A stretch of 64,000 bases of DNA from Gnomoniopsis sp. IMI 355080 (Eukaryota > Ascomycota > Sordariomycetes > Diaporthales > Gnomoniaceae), in assembly GCA_027946555.1 (NCBI GenBank), contig JAPEVC010000041.1, forward strand, positions 1 to 64,000, written 5' to 3'. The position numbers were made by a program, and so were the translations under genes. This document shows, piece after piece, positions 13,241 through 23,461 of this stretch. The notes beneath the pieces are model-generated. The model did not search any database. It worked only from the letters and a program-made list of their open reading frames with translations, and was not told the origin of the DNA. The first letter of the stretch is position 1, and each line of letters opens with the position of its first letter.

Positions 13241-14677
13241 ATGAAGGGTAAGTCTCCAGATCATCTTGATTAACACTGACCATCTTAGCGATCTGAACAG
13301 TACTGCATGCTAACATAGAACCTCAATGCAGCCCTCATTCTTGTTGGTGGCTTCGGCACCCGTCTTCGACCTCTTGTAAGATCATCCGTATCCACTGACA
13401 ATAGTCCGCCTGCCTTTACGCACTCCAAGCATGGGCATCCACTGCGGTATCCGATCGAAAATATGAGGACCAGACTGACAAATGACATCGTTTCTAGACC
13501 CTGACCCTTCCCAAGCCCCTCGTCGAGTTTGGCAACAAGCCCATGATTAAGCACCAAATCGAGGCCCTTGCTGAGGCTGGTGTCACTGACATTGTTCTCG
13601 CTGTCAACTACCGTCCTGAAATCATGGAGGCACATTTAAAGGAGGTTTGTGAAGCCTTTCTCCGCCCCGATCGCCTAACTTTGCCCGATTCACTTCCCTC
13701 ACGTGCTGTGTCACCTCCCACAGTTGTTTCTTGCCCCTAAGCCCCGCGAGGCCGCAAACTGACTTCTGGCTTGCGAACAGTATGAGAAGGAATTTGGTGT
13801 CACCATCACCTTCTCTATCGAGACCGAACCTCTGGGCACTGCTGGACCCCTCAAGCTTGCGGAGAAAGTCCTTGGCAAGGATGACAGCGCCTTCTTCGTC
13901 CTAAACTCCGATGTCACATGCGAATATCCATTCAAGGAATTGGCTGCCTTCCACAAGGCACATGGGGACGAGGGCACCATTGTTGTCACAAAGGTCGAAG
14001 AGCCTTCCAAATACGGTGTCATTGTCCACAAACCCAACCACCCCTCCCGCATTGACCGATTCGTTGAGAAGCCCGTCGAGTTCGTGGGCAACCGCATCAA
14101 CGCTGGCCTCTACATCTTCAACACCTCCATCCTCGACCGCATTGATCTTCGCCCAACCTCGATCGAGCAAGAGACCTTCCCTGCAATGGTCCAAGATGGA
14201 CAGCTCCACTCTTTCGACCTGGAGGGCTTTTGGATGGACGTTGGCCAGCCCAAGGACTTCCTGTCCGGAACCTGCCTCTATCTGTCTTCCCTAGCTCGCC
14301 AGAACTCGAAGCTCCTCGCCCCAGTTACCGAGCCGTTCGTGTTCGGCGGCAACGTCATGGTCGATCCCTCCGCGAAGATTGGAAAGAACTGCAAGATTGG
14401 TCCCAACGTGACCATCGGTCCGGGTGTGGTCATTGGTGATGGCGTCCGCCTGCAACGAAGTGTAATTCTGTCCAACTCCAAGGTCAAGGATCACGCCTGG
14501 ATCAAGAGCACTATTGTGGGTTGGAACAGCAGTGTTGGCAAATGGGCTCGTCTGGAGAACGTGACTGTTCTCGGTGACGATGTCACCATTGGCGATGAGA
14601 TCTACGTTAACGGGGGCAGCGTGCTTCCCCACAAGTCTATCAAGGCCAACGTCGACGTCCCCGCAATCATCATGTAA
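13241..14677 (+). CDS. mpg1: Mannose-1-phosphate guanylyltransferase (GDP-mannose pyrophosphorylase)
   Basis: Makes GDP-mannose from mannose-1-phosphate and GTP in the cytosol, feeding N- and O-glycosylation, GPI anchors and wall mannan. Four exons (13241-13247, 13332-13375, 13498-13644, 13781-14677) give 364 aa, the usual length for fungal orthologues. The first coding exon is only 7 nt (Met-Lys plus one base). The nucleotidyltransferase signature LILVGGFGTRLRPLTLTLPK spans the exon 2/3 junction, and KPLVEFGNKPMI follows. NSDVTCEYPF carries the metal-binding Asp, and FVEKPVEFVGNRINAGLYIF is the sugar-binding block. The C-terminal third is a left-handed beta helix of hexapeptide repeats (IGKNCKIGPNVTIGPGVVIG). 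The ending at VDVPAIIM is typical of the family. Confidence 0.97.
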
Positions 14678-16659
14678 TTGCGAGACGAACTTTCAGTGGC
14701 AGTTGTGGCGCCGGTCGAAAAGCGTTCATAAAAACAAACTTTCACAAACTCTTTCGATTATACCCCGTCCCTTGGAAGGACTTTATTTCCCTTACGACAA
14801 TTCTCGTAATTCGCAAAGGCTCAAACTCCTCTCTTCTTCAATCCAGGTTTGCGGCAATAGATGGGTCACGGCGCTTTGCCGTCTTTGATCATCATTCATC
14901 AAAACTTCGACCACTAGGAACTTGCGTGGGAACCGGGCGTCGCAAGCATCGTTATTGTGCCCATCTCGCCCATCTTGTTGGTCTCTATGGGCTCTCTGTC
15001 AGGAACATAATTTGAACGGGTTTCTTGTGCCATGAAAGTGATCTTATGAGGGGACAGGGGCATTTCATACCGAGGTCTCCCGGGCTGGGATAGGGAAGTC
15101 TCATAACATCAAAGCGGTAATCGATGAATTTGGACGATTGGCATCTTGGTTCACAGGTTAACGAGCATTGAGCCACGGTTGAGGTCACCACAATGGTCGC
15201 ATACCCTTAGGGATCGTATCACATGCTGGCGTTGAGGTTTTTAAAAGTCAGAATCGAATAGACGAATCCCTTGTTCCTCCATGCTACAATGTTGACTCTA
15301 CCTAGATACATGAGGACTGTAGGGGCAAGCACCCCTGCTAAGTGCTTGAGCTTACGATAGGCAGGTTTTGACAGACAGGATTAACAATGTTCAGTCAAAC
15401 AACAATTCGGTCACAAAGAACGCCAGTGAGATCACCAATTCTTCACACGTTACTTCTTCCAAATACATCCAATTATCGTCTCCAGGAGCGTGATTCAGGA
15501 CATCAACGATGCAAACAGGTGCCATAAACCCTAACCCTCACAGTCGCCGCGGCTTTTGACGATCTGCTGCATCCACTATACTGTATAACATCACGTCGCA
15601 CGTACCTTACAGCTCCGGAAGATCTTCCGTGTCACTGCGGAGATGGGCAGACTTATGCGGCGATCCACAGCTGCCACGAGGATCAGACCTGGGGAAGGAG
15701 GGGTCGCCGGTTTGCACGGCATTCTGATCCTGGACCAAGCCATGCGGACTCGAAATACGGACATGGGGAGCATCAAATGATGACGAAGAGTGGCCATGCC
15801 GCTGCCAGTGAATACCATGGTCAGGAGCCAGCATGGCCAAGACTCGCGGTATTCGCCATTCGTGGTCATCTCGATTTGGTGAGCGAGTTTGGATATGGAC
15901 TGACTGTAATCAGCGCTTGCGATGGCTTTGCAGTAGTCTTGTTGAAATAGAGCGGTCAGGTTGCTCTCTTGAGGTCACGCGCATATCCTATCCTCAGCCT
16001 CGAATGATTCGACTAACTATCTCCGTGCCTCCCTATGGCAGCTGAGTCCGGGGGGGAGGGGGGAAGGCAACTTCAGTCGACAACAGAATAGGAATTACTC
16101 TGGTGGGATGAACCGTTGAACTCAAATCCGGCCCCCCGTCCGGTCGCACTCTATATGGAGGCCATACCTGATTGAGCAAGGGTTACAATACACAAGGCTG
16201 CGTCACTATCCAGCCAGCCAGCCAGCCTGCCAGTCAGCCCAGCGCGAAATCAGGACCACGAGCAGGGAGGGCAGTGCCTGCATGTCGGCCGTTTGCTCCA
16301 CACCATCTTCAATGCCATCTCACCCGTTGACAAGTAATTTGGTACCTCAGTCATGGGTGTCCTTGATCAAGATTTCTCCTGTGACTGGCTGGGCAGTCAA
16401 CCAAGGACGTCATCCTGGGCTATGCTTTTTGGTGCTGCATGCTCTATGTCCTGGCATTTTTCTGTCTTCTGATATTATTGCTTACTCGCAATATCTTTCT
16501 CCTCACCGTTGCTGAATTCTTGAAACTCTTTACGTCCCACAAAGATTAATACAGCTTTCGACACTTTTTTCTCCATCCATACGAAGCTTTCCCGCAGAAC
16601 GGACAGCCTTAGCACACAGTACAAAGTTTACCAGGCTCCGTTGTCTTACCTTCTCCGCT
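14678..16659. other. Intergenic region with a telomere-like motif
   Basis: The start is 3' UTR of the pyrophosphorylase gene. A two-unit telomere-type motif AAACCCTAACCCT lies at 15526-15538. Minus-strand bases 15591 to about 15990 read openly in two frames but lack a start, splice pattern or recognised family; a gene remnant is possible. Short CAGC tandem units occur near 16210-16235. The last 100 bases are leader for the gene at 16660. Confidence 0.5.
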
Positions 16660-17877
16660 ATGTCGCCGGCACTCGATTGCCCGGTTCCCAAGCCACGGAA
16701 CAGACTCCGGAAACTCTCTAAACGGCGTCCAGACTCCATTGTATCCAATGCATCACCCAGGACCTCGACCGAATCGAGGAGGCATTCGAACGATGCGCAA
16801 GCAAAACAAGTGCCGAAGTCACCATCCTATCGAACAACCCCTCCTCCGCCTCCGGATCTGAGCGATCCCAAATGGCAGGAGTACGTGCGGAAGAGCGGCG
16901 TGGTTCTTCCTATGGAAAAGTCACCACATCTTAAACAGACAAGCTCTCCGTCACCTTCCAATCTCATTCCTGAACTAGCACATCTGGCTGCCACCGGGTC
17001 TCCAAAGAACCTCATCCAACCAAGTAAATCAGTTGAGGAGCTGCCACCATTGCCATCACCCTATTCAACACTATCCTCCTCTTCGTCGTCCATCATGCGA
17101 AGGTACGCCAAGACGCCTGTGACCCGCATAGGGCAGTTGGAGGGCGAACCATCGCCCACAAGGCCAGGCCACAAGTCACCAGATGTAGAATCTCTTGCGG
17201 GACAATATCGCGCTCTCTTGGGTTCACGAAGCTACGAGGATATACAGGCAGATGCCGAGCACGAGCAAGACGTGGAGGAGTGGCATGATGCACGAACACG
17301 GCAAAATAGTCTAGACACCATTCGCTCCACTGCATCGAGACGATCACCCCTTCCCCCATCGCTGTGGCAAGGGGAGTTGACGCCGCCGGGACTAGACTTT
17401 GATTCGGAAAGCTCACCCACGTCGGATGGCACTCTCGTCGATTTTGAGGAGGACGCCATCTACTTCAAGCCAGCCTTTTCGCCCGAGGCGCTGTCGCCGA
17501 TTCCCGAGGACGAAGACTGCTCGCCACCGTGGAGCCCACCACCGCGGGCCGATGCACTTAGCTTACAGATCACGATGGAGCTCCTCACCAGGGAGCTGGC
17601 TGGATCACTGCGGCGCAACAACAGACATCGGCCAGGTGAAGCGGACGTGCCGTCGTTGCAGACGTGGTTGATGATCGAGGCATACGAGAAATTACGAGAC
17701 CAGGTCTTGGATATGCATTTGCCGAGCGGCGAAGCGCATGCGCTGCAGGATATGTTTGATGTCTGGTTGAAGGCGCTGTACAAAGTTCATGAGGGCCTAG
17801 TCGGGGCTCGTGCCAAGACGGTGTATGTGCCTGAGGACGGCGAGGTGGAAGAGCTTCAGACGGTGGATTTGGATTAG
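16660..17877 (+). CDS. Conserved-type hypothetical protein, largely disordered
   Basis: A single uninterrupted frame of 405 aa with ATG in good context. I do not recognise the family. Residues 1 to about 300 are rich in Ser, Pro and Arg with SP/TP sites and basic patches (RLRKLSKRRP near the N-terminus), typical of an unstructured phosphoprotein. Two regions look ordered: residues about 165-205 (SLAGQYRALLGSRSYEDIQ) and the C-terminal 100 residues (ITMELLTRELAGSLRR, LQTWLMIEAYEKLRDQV, LQDMFDVWLKALYKVHEGLV), which read as three amphipathic helices. No membrane segment or signal peptide is seen. It lies alone between two intergenic stretches, so context says little about its role. Confidence 0.8.
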   Translation: MSPALDCPVPKPRNRLRKLSKRRPDSIVSNASPRTSTESRRHSNDAQAKQVPKSPSYRTTPPPPPDLSDPKWQEYVRKSGVVLPMEKSPHLKQTSSPSPSNLIPELAHLAATGSPKNLIQPSKSVEELPPLPSPYSTLSSSSSSIMRRYAKTPVTRIGQLEGEPSPTRPGHKSPDVESLAGQYRALLGSRSYEDIQADAEHEQDVEEWHDARTRQNSLDTIRSTASRRSPLPPSLWQGELTPPGLDFDSESSPTSDGTLVDFEEDAIYFKPAFSPEALSPIPEDEDCSPPWSPPPRADALSLQITMELLTRELAGSLRRNNRHRPGEADVPSLQTWLMIEAYEKLRDQVLDMHLPSGEAHALQDMFDVWLKALYKVHEGLVGARAKTVYVPEDGEVEELQTVDLD

Positions 17878-18578
17878 AATTGCATGAGGATCAGAGATGC
17901 TGATTACGGCCTTCACCAAATGATTTCATTTGTCGACCTATAACGATCTGGGTAGCGTTGGCGTTGGACTTGGATTGGATTTGGGGGAAGACTGAATTTA
18001 CTGGGACAGGAGATCTTGGAAGGCCAGGAAAATGGAGTATTCTTCAATCAAGTTTAACCTGCATAATTTATTCGGAACAATTTGAATATTTTTTGGTCGC
18101 AGAAAAGTACGAGCACTTACACGAGTGGTTACACACATTCACACGTGTTGTTTCCTAATTACAATACCTAGAGACCAAGTGTGTTATCAGTGGCTGGCTT
18201 CTGCTCGAAAATTGCTGCGGTGTGAACTCGCACCATGAAATTTCTTGGAAAGAGAAGCGCATGTGACATTGGCTTACGAAACCATGTTGTCTCTTGTTGT
18301 CTAGACCGTGATGGGGCTTGTACTATAGACGCTGTTGTAGCAAATTAAGCTTTTCTGCAGAGTCCCTGACGATCGGCCCACCCTAGAGACATCTACGTCA
18401 TCGCCGTCTCCCCCAATCATTCGAACGCGGGCTAACGTTGCAGTGCGCGACAACATCACAGACGATTGCAACCCATCCCACCAGGCCTAGCGGTCAGCCT
18501 CGACAGCTCATCAGCTCGGTGAAACCAAAATTCACATGGCTGCCAACCAAATGACACCCTGAGCTCCTCTGCCAAAAT
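17878..18578. other. Intergenic region between two + strand genes
   Basis: Probable 3' UTR of the preceding gene, AT-rich around 18030-18170, then promoter of the rad10 orthologue. No gene or distinctive site recognised. Confidence 0.5.
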
Positions 18579-19866
18579 ATGGACGACGACTTTGGCGCCG
18601 ACGATGCCTTCCTGTCCGCCCTCGCCGCATCGGAATCGTCCGGCAACGCGGCCGGCGGCTCTTCACGAGCGCGGCCAGCATCCGGTCCGAGTCGCGTGCA
18701 GCAGCCTGTTCCGCAGAAGATCCAACAGCCTGTGCCCCAGAGGCTGGACAGGCCTCCTCCAAACAATGCCGCTCCCGGTGTCAAGCAACCCACTCCGCAG
18801 GCTTTGCCACAGCGGTCAGCGGGCTCATCGATTCTGGTCTCGCCGCGCCAGAAGGGCAATCCGGTGATTGCATGCCTCAAGTCCGTCGCGTGGGAGTACA
18901 GCGATATACCAGCTGACTATGGACTGGGACTCACTACCTGCGCTCTGTTTTTGAGGCAAGTAGCCGGCACAAGCTTTCTCGTGAATGACTCTTCACTGAC
19001 GAGTCTTCTGCATTAACAGCCTCAAATACCACCGCCTCCACCCCGAATACATCTACACCCGCATCCGCAACCTCCAAGGCCGCTACAACCTCCGCGTTCT
19101 CCTCACCATGGTCGACATTCCAAACCATGAAGATACCCTCCGCGAGCTGTCCAAGACCAGCCTCGTCAACAACGTGACCCTCATTCTCTGCTGGTCCGCC
19201 GCCGAGGCCGCGCGATATCTTGAGCTCTACAAGTCCTACGAGCACGCCAACTTTGCCGCCATCCGCGGCGTCCAGGCCACGTCGTACGCCGAAAAGCTCG
19301 TTGAGTTTGTCACGGTCCCACGCGCCGTCAACAAAGCCGATGCCGTTGCCTTGGTTAGTACCTTTGGAAGCCTGCGCAACGCCGTCAACGCGGACCCGGA
19401 GACGATCGGTGTGATTGGTGGCTGGGGTGAGAAGAAGGTTCAGTCCTGGTGTAAAGCCGTCGACGAGCCGTTCAGAGTGAAAAAGGCAGCCAAGAGAGGG
19501 TTGGAGCCCGGAGAGAAGGGCGGGCGGAGGAACCTCGCTGAGGCGATGCCCCTTGGGCGTGTCCCGCTCAGGGAGATGGCTGGGATCGAGGCGTCTAGAA
19601 GCCAGGGGGAGGCAAGAGCGAGTGCAGAAATACCTTCTGAGCAGCAGGCCAAGAAGGCGAGGGTTTCTGCTGTTGGGCATGACGACGATGAAGATGCCGA
19701 GTTAGCTGCTGCCATCGAGGAGTCGAGGCGCATGGCTGAGGCCGAGGCTCGGGCTCGAGGCGCTGAAGGAGAGCCTTCTTCGAGTAAGACGTTAGCCGCT
19801 AGGAACGAGGACGAGCTCGGAGATGGTATTGCCACCGCGTTGGCCAAGCTTCGCCAGGGCGGATGA
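18579..19866 (+). CDS. rad10: ERCC1/Rad10 subunit of the structure-specific repair nuclease
   Basis: Non-catalytic partner of XPF/Rad1; the heterodimer cuts 5' of lesions in nucleotide excision repair and trims flaps in recombination. Two exons, 18579-18955 and 19020-19866, give 407 aa. The intron starts with GC in the context AG|GCAAGT and ends at CAG; using a nearby GT instead breaks the frame. The central nuclease-like domain (about residues 90-215) reads NPVIACLKSVAWEYSDIP, then ALFLSLKYHRLHPEYIY across the junction, then VDIPNHEDTLRELSK. A tandem helix-hairpin-helix region follows (about 245-300, FGSLRNAVNADPETIGVIGG). The C-terminal 100 residues are a charged extension containing a stretch that fits a ubiquitin-interacting motif (ELAAAIEESRRMAEAE, about 350-366). 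Confidence 0.95.
18956..19019 (+). other. GC-AG intron in rad10
   Basis: A 64-bp intron with donor AG|GCAAGT and acceptor TAACAG. Only this pair joins the conserved ALFL and SLKYHRLHPEY blocks in phase; the nearest GT, at 18960, leaves the second exon in the wrong frame. Confidence 0.88.
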
Positions 19867-21321
19867 GGGCGATGATGGCAGGGTAGAGAAAGATTCCCTC
19901 TCCTTATCCATGGTTTCGTGCTTCTGCATGGCGCATCGTGGAGACTCGATTTCTAGGGAGCAAGCTCTAATGATAATCCCGTCCATAGATTGGCTCAAGG
20001 AAATGCCTGTAGGGCTGAAAAGCAGAAGGCTGTGTGCGGTTTGGCTCAACCTTGAACTTGCTGATAGCCCAACATGTTCAATGCTGCCCGCGCGCAGGCG
20101 CAACTACCACCCTTCTATCTGCAACGGCTCGAGCCTTGGGGGTTGACGAGTTTATACTCTGACTAGAGGTTTGAAATGACTGCGTTCTACTTTACATGAA
20201 TGTGCTTCCTCGAACAAACAAGCATATTAGGCCTTCATCGGATTGATGCTCACAGATCACCTTCAAATTGTTATTGAGAATGACAACTGGTCGTCGACCA
20301 GGGACTTGCTGTCCTTTGCGATCTTATGTCCACCGCTCCAATGCCAATTTACAATATGACTCCACCTTTCTTCCTGATGGCTGCCACAAGAGGGCCAAGG
20401 TGCGGCACCTAGGGCGCCACATTCTATCTCATAGTCTGAAACCAAGGATGGGCTAAGATCTCCTTTGCAGTAGGTCGCATGTGGAGTCAAGATCAGTGTC
20501 TTGCACCATGTTCGTAGACGAACGACGGACCGATACAAGCAAATCCAATTGGGCCAGGAATAGCAGGTTGATAGTGGTTGTTTTTAGGGACCCTGGATTT
20601 GGATCCAGACAGGCATTCCTCGGCTCGGCCCTATGCAGTACAGTACAGTACAGTACAGTACAGTACAGTGACATCGGTCCGGATCTGTGCGAAGCGCTCC
20701 TCGGCTGTTTTTTGTACTCCAAGAACAGTAACACATGTACCCACGTGCCTAGATTTTGTTCGCAGCCTGTCTTTGAATTTGACAACTTGAGGATTGCTGA
20801 CAGCGTGGGACTCAAAAAAGGTTAAGACCCATATTTGCAACGACACCGGACAAACAAGGTTTGCCGAGACCGACAGGTACCGTAGAACCATTGCGCTGTG
20901 GTCCCGGGGGTTCCACGTCGAAATGTCCGGATCTAAATAAATGACGCCCTAGACTTTTGAGACAAGTCGATACCCGGTGTCCCTGACAAGATTGTCCGGC
21001 TCGATCATGGACACGGCTCAATTTTGACACCGGGTTTGACCACTCGGAGTACTAGAGCGCATTTCTTTGTCATGGCGGATTGATAATGCTTTTTTTTTCG
21101 TCCTGCTAGTATATGATTTTAGACGTCGTCTTCTTGTGCATATTTGCTTATATACAGGTTGCTGGATTCGCTAGACTCGTCCAATCGTACAGTATCATTC
21201 GCGGCATTGCAATTTTGTAACGTAACATTACTTACAACAACGAGAAAAGAAAGCCGTAAAAAAAAAAGACAAGAAAACAAAACCAAAGGGATTCCAGGCA
21301 CTCGAGGCCTGCCCCGGCAAA
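19867..21321. other. Intergenic region with a CAGTA microsatellite
   Basis: Holds the 3' UTR of rad10 and the promoter of the MFS gene. A pentanucleotide tract of six CAGTA units plus CAGT occupies 20636-20669. Nothing coding is supported. Confidence 0.5.
20636..20669 (+). repeat. (CAGTA)n microsatellite
   Basis: Six perfect CAGTA units followed by CAGT, between rad10 and the MFS gene. No function is implied; it is a likely length-polymorphic marker. Confidence 0.95.
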
Positions 21322-23213
21322 ATGACTCCATCACCTATGGCCCTGGAGGCTGAAAAGACGCCACATCACGCACCGAATACGGCGGCGATGGGCGCCGAGA
21401 AAGAACTCCACCGCACCGCTTCTCATCCGGCCGACAGTGGATCCAAATCGGACTTTGGAGGCATCACGGAGGGACAACACCCGGCGGCAGCACAAGAGCC
21501 GCAAGATGACAGCGACGTCGTGTACCCCCAAGGCCTGGCCCGGGTCCTCATCATCACCTGCCTGTGCTTGTCCGTGTTCCTCGTCGCCCTCGACCAGACC
21601 ATCATCGCCCCGGCCCTGGGCGCCATCACGGCCCAGTTCGACAGCACAAAGGATATCGGCTGGTACGGCTCGGCGTACCTGCTCACCTCCACCGCTCTCC
21701 AGCCGCTGTACGGCAAGCTGTACAACAATTTCGCCGTCAAGACCATCTACCTCATCGCCATCTTTGTCTTTGAGATTGGGAGCCTCGTCTGCGCCGTCGC
21801 CCCGAGCTCCACGGCCTTCATTGTGGGTCGAGCCGTGGCGGGCATGGGCACCGCGGGGTTGTTCTCCGGGGCCATTGTCGTGCTGGCGTACACGCTTCCG
21901 CTGAGGCAGAGACCTGCGGCTTTTGGCCTGATCGGAGCCATGTGGGGCGTCGCGAGTGTCGCTGGTCCATTGCTCGGAGGTGCCTTTACGGATCATGTCA
22001 CCTGGAGGTGGTGTTTCTACATCAGTGAGTTCCCAACCCCTCCCCCCTTCCCCTCCTACACACAATGCGGTGCGCTGCGCAATACCGCCTTACTTTCCGG
22101 GGAGTCCGGCATGGCTAATCTTACCCTTTAGATCTTCCCATTGGCGGTGCCACCGTGGTATTCCTCTTCTTTTTGCTCAACATCAAAGGCCAGAAGAAAC
22201 AAGACAGCTCCTTTATTCAAAAGATTCTCAAATTGGATCTTCTCGGCACCGCAACCCTCATTCCAGCCGTCATCTGCTTACTACTGGCTCTCCAATGGGG
22301 CGGAACGACTTATGCGTGGAACAATTCACGAATTATTGGCCTTTTTGTTGGTTTTGCCGCGCTTGCTGCTCTCTTCATTGGGATTCAAATATGGAAAGGT
22401 GACGAAGCAACGCTACCACCGCGCTTCTTCAAGAACCGCAACGTCCTGAGCGCCATGCTTTTCAGCGTCTTCTTCGGCGCCGCTTTTTTCCCGCTCATCT
22501 ATTACTTGTCCCTGTACTTCCAGGCCGTCAACGGCGACAGCGCCGTCCAAGCCGGCATCAAGCTTCTTCCTTTGCTTCTCGCCACGGTCTTGATGTCTAT
22601 CCTATCCGGCGGTCTCATTAGTGCCATCGGGTACTACAACCCGGTCGCTCTGCCTTGCATGGTCTTGTTCGCTGTCGGTGCCGGTATGATCACGACTTTT
22701 GGCTTGGACTCGCCGATCCGAGTCTGGCTGGGATATCAAGTCCTTTGCGGGCTAGGAATCGGCGTCGGATTTCAGCTGGGTGTGCTTGTTGTCCAGAACG
22801 TGCTACCAGCTGCGGACATACCGGTAGCGACGGCGTGCGTCCAGTTCTTCAATTCCTTCGGAGGCGCCATCTTCATTGCCGTCGCCCAGACGGTCTTCCA
22901 GAACGGTCTGATCGAAGGCGTGGAAAAGAACGTGCCAGGCTTGGACCCGCAGATCTTTATCAATTCTGGCGCATCGCAGGTCAGGGAGATACTCCAGGAG
23001 ATGGGCATGCAGCAGTACACGGATGCTGTCTTGAATGCGTACCTTGGTGGTCTGAGGAATACATATTACATTTCTGTGGCTTGTGCTACGGCTGCATTCT
23101 TCGCAGTCCTTGGAATGGATTGGGTCAGTCTCAAGAGGAAGAAGGCGGACAATCCCAAACAACGGACGGAAAGTGAAGTGAGCGATGTTGAGGCTCAAAG
23201 CAAGCAAATTTAG
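21322..23213 (+). CDS. MFS drug-efflux pump, 14-TM DHA2 type
   Basis: Predicted proton-antiport exporter of toxic or secondary metabolites at the plasma membrane. Two exons, 21322-22024 and 22132-23213, give 594 aa. The N-terminal about 70 residues are cytosolic and hydrophilic. TM1 starts near residue 74 (VLIITCLCLSVFLVALDQTI). The family antiporter motif appears as LDQTIIAPALGAITAQF with WYGSAYLLTSTALQPLYGKL, and motif C as GVASVAGPLLGGAFTD. The WRWCFYINLPIGG block, diagnostic of this subfamily, is formed across the splice junction. The C-terminus is charged (LKRKKADNPKQRTESEV). The gene ends 248 bp from the stop of the convergent NRAMP gene. Substrate cannot be told from sequence, and no biosynthetic gene lies beside it. 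Confidence 0.93.
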
Positions 23214-23461
23214 ACAGGCGAGACCAAGCAGATGTATAAATAGACATAGACCTACCTCCTGTAACAATAGACAATCCCAGGCACAAGCGACTACTGCATG
23301 AAACGATTCTGCCGCGGTCGTGATGGCGAAATGTCCGCCTCGCGAGAGTGTTGAGGAATGTCACGAAGCCACTACATAAACGGGGTAGAAAGCAGCCACC
23401 GAAGGGATGTGTAATGACATGGTCGTCGAAATATGTGCTCCTGAATTGAGTCTCGATGTTT

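Noticed and set aside
19440..19847. 135-codon minus-strand Ser/Ala-rich frame over rad10
   Set aside because: Shadow of the charged C-terminal coding region on the other strand.
21322..23213. The MFS gene as the missing GlcNAc transporter
   Set aside because: Its motifs (LDQTI, WRWCFYINLPIGG, motif C) and ~14 segments mark a DHA2 efflux pump, not an Ngt1-type importer, and it lies 18 kb away from the cluster.
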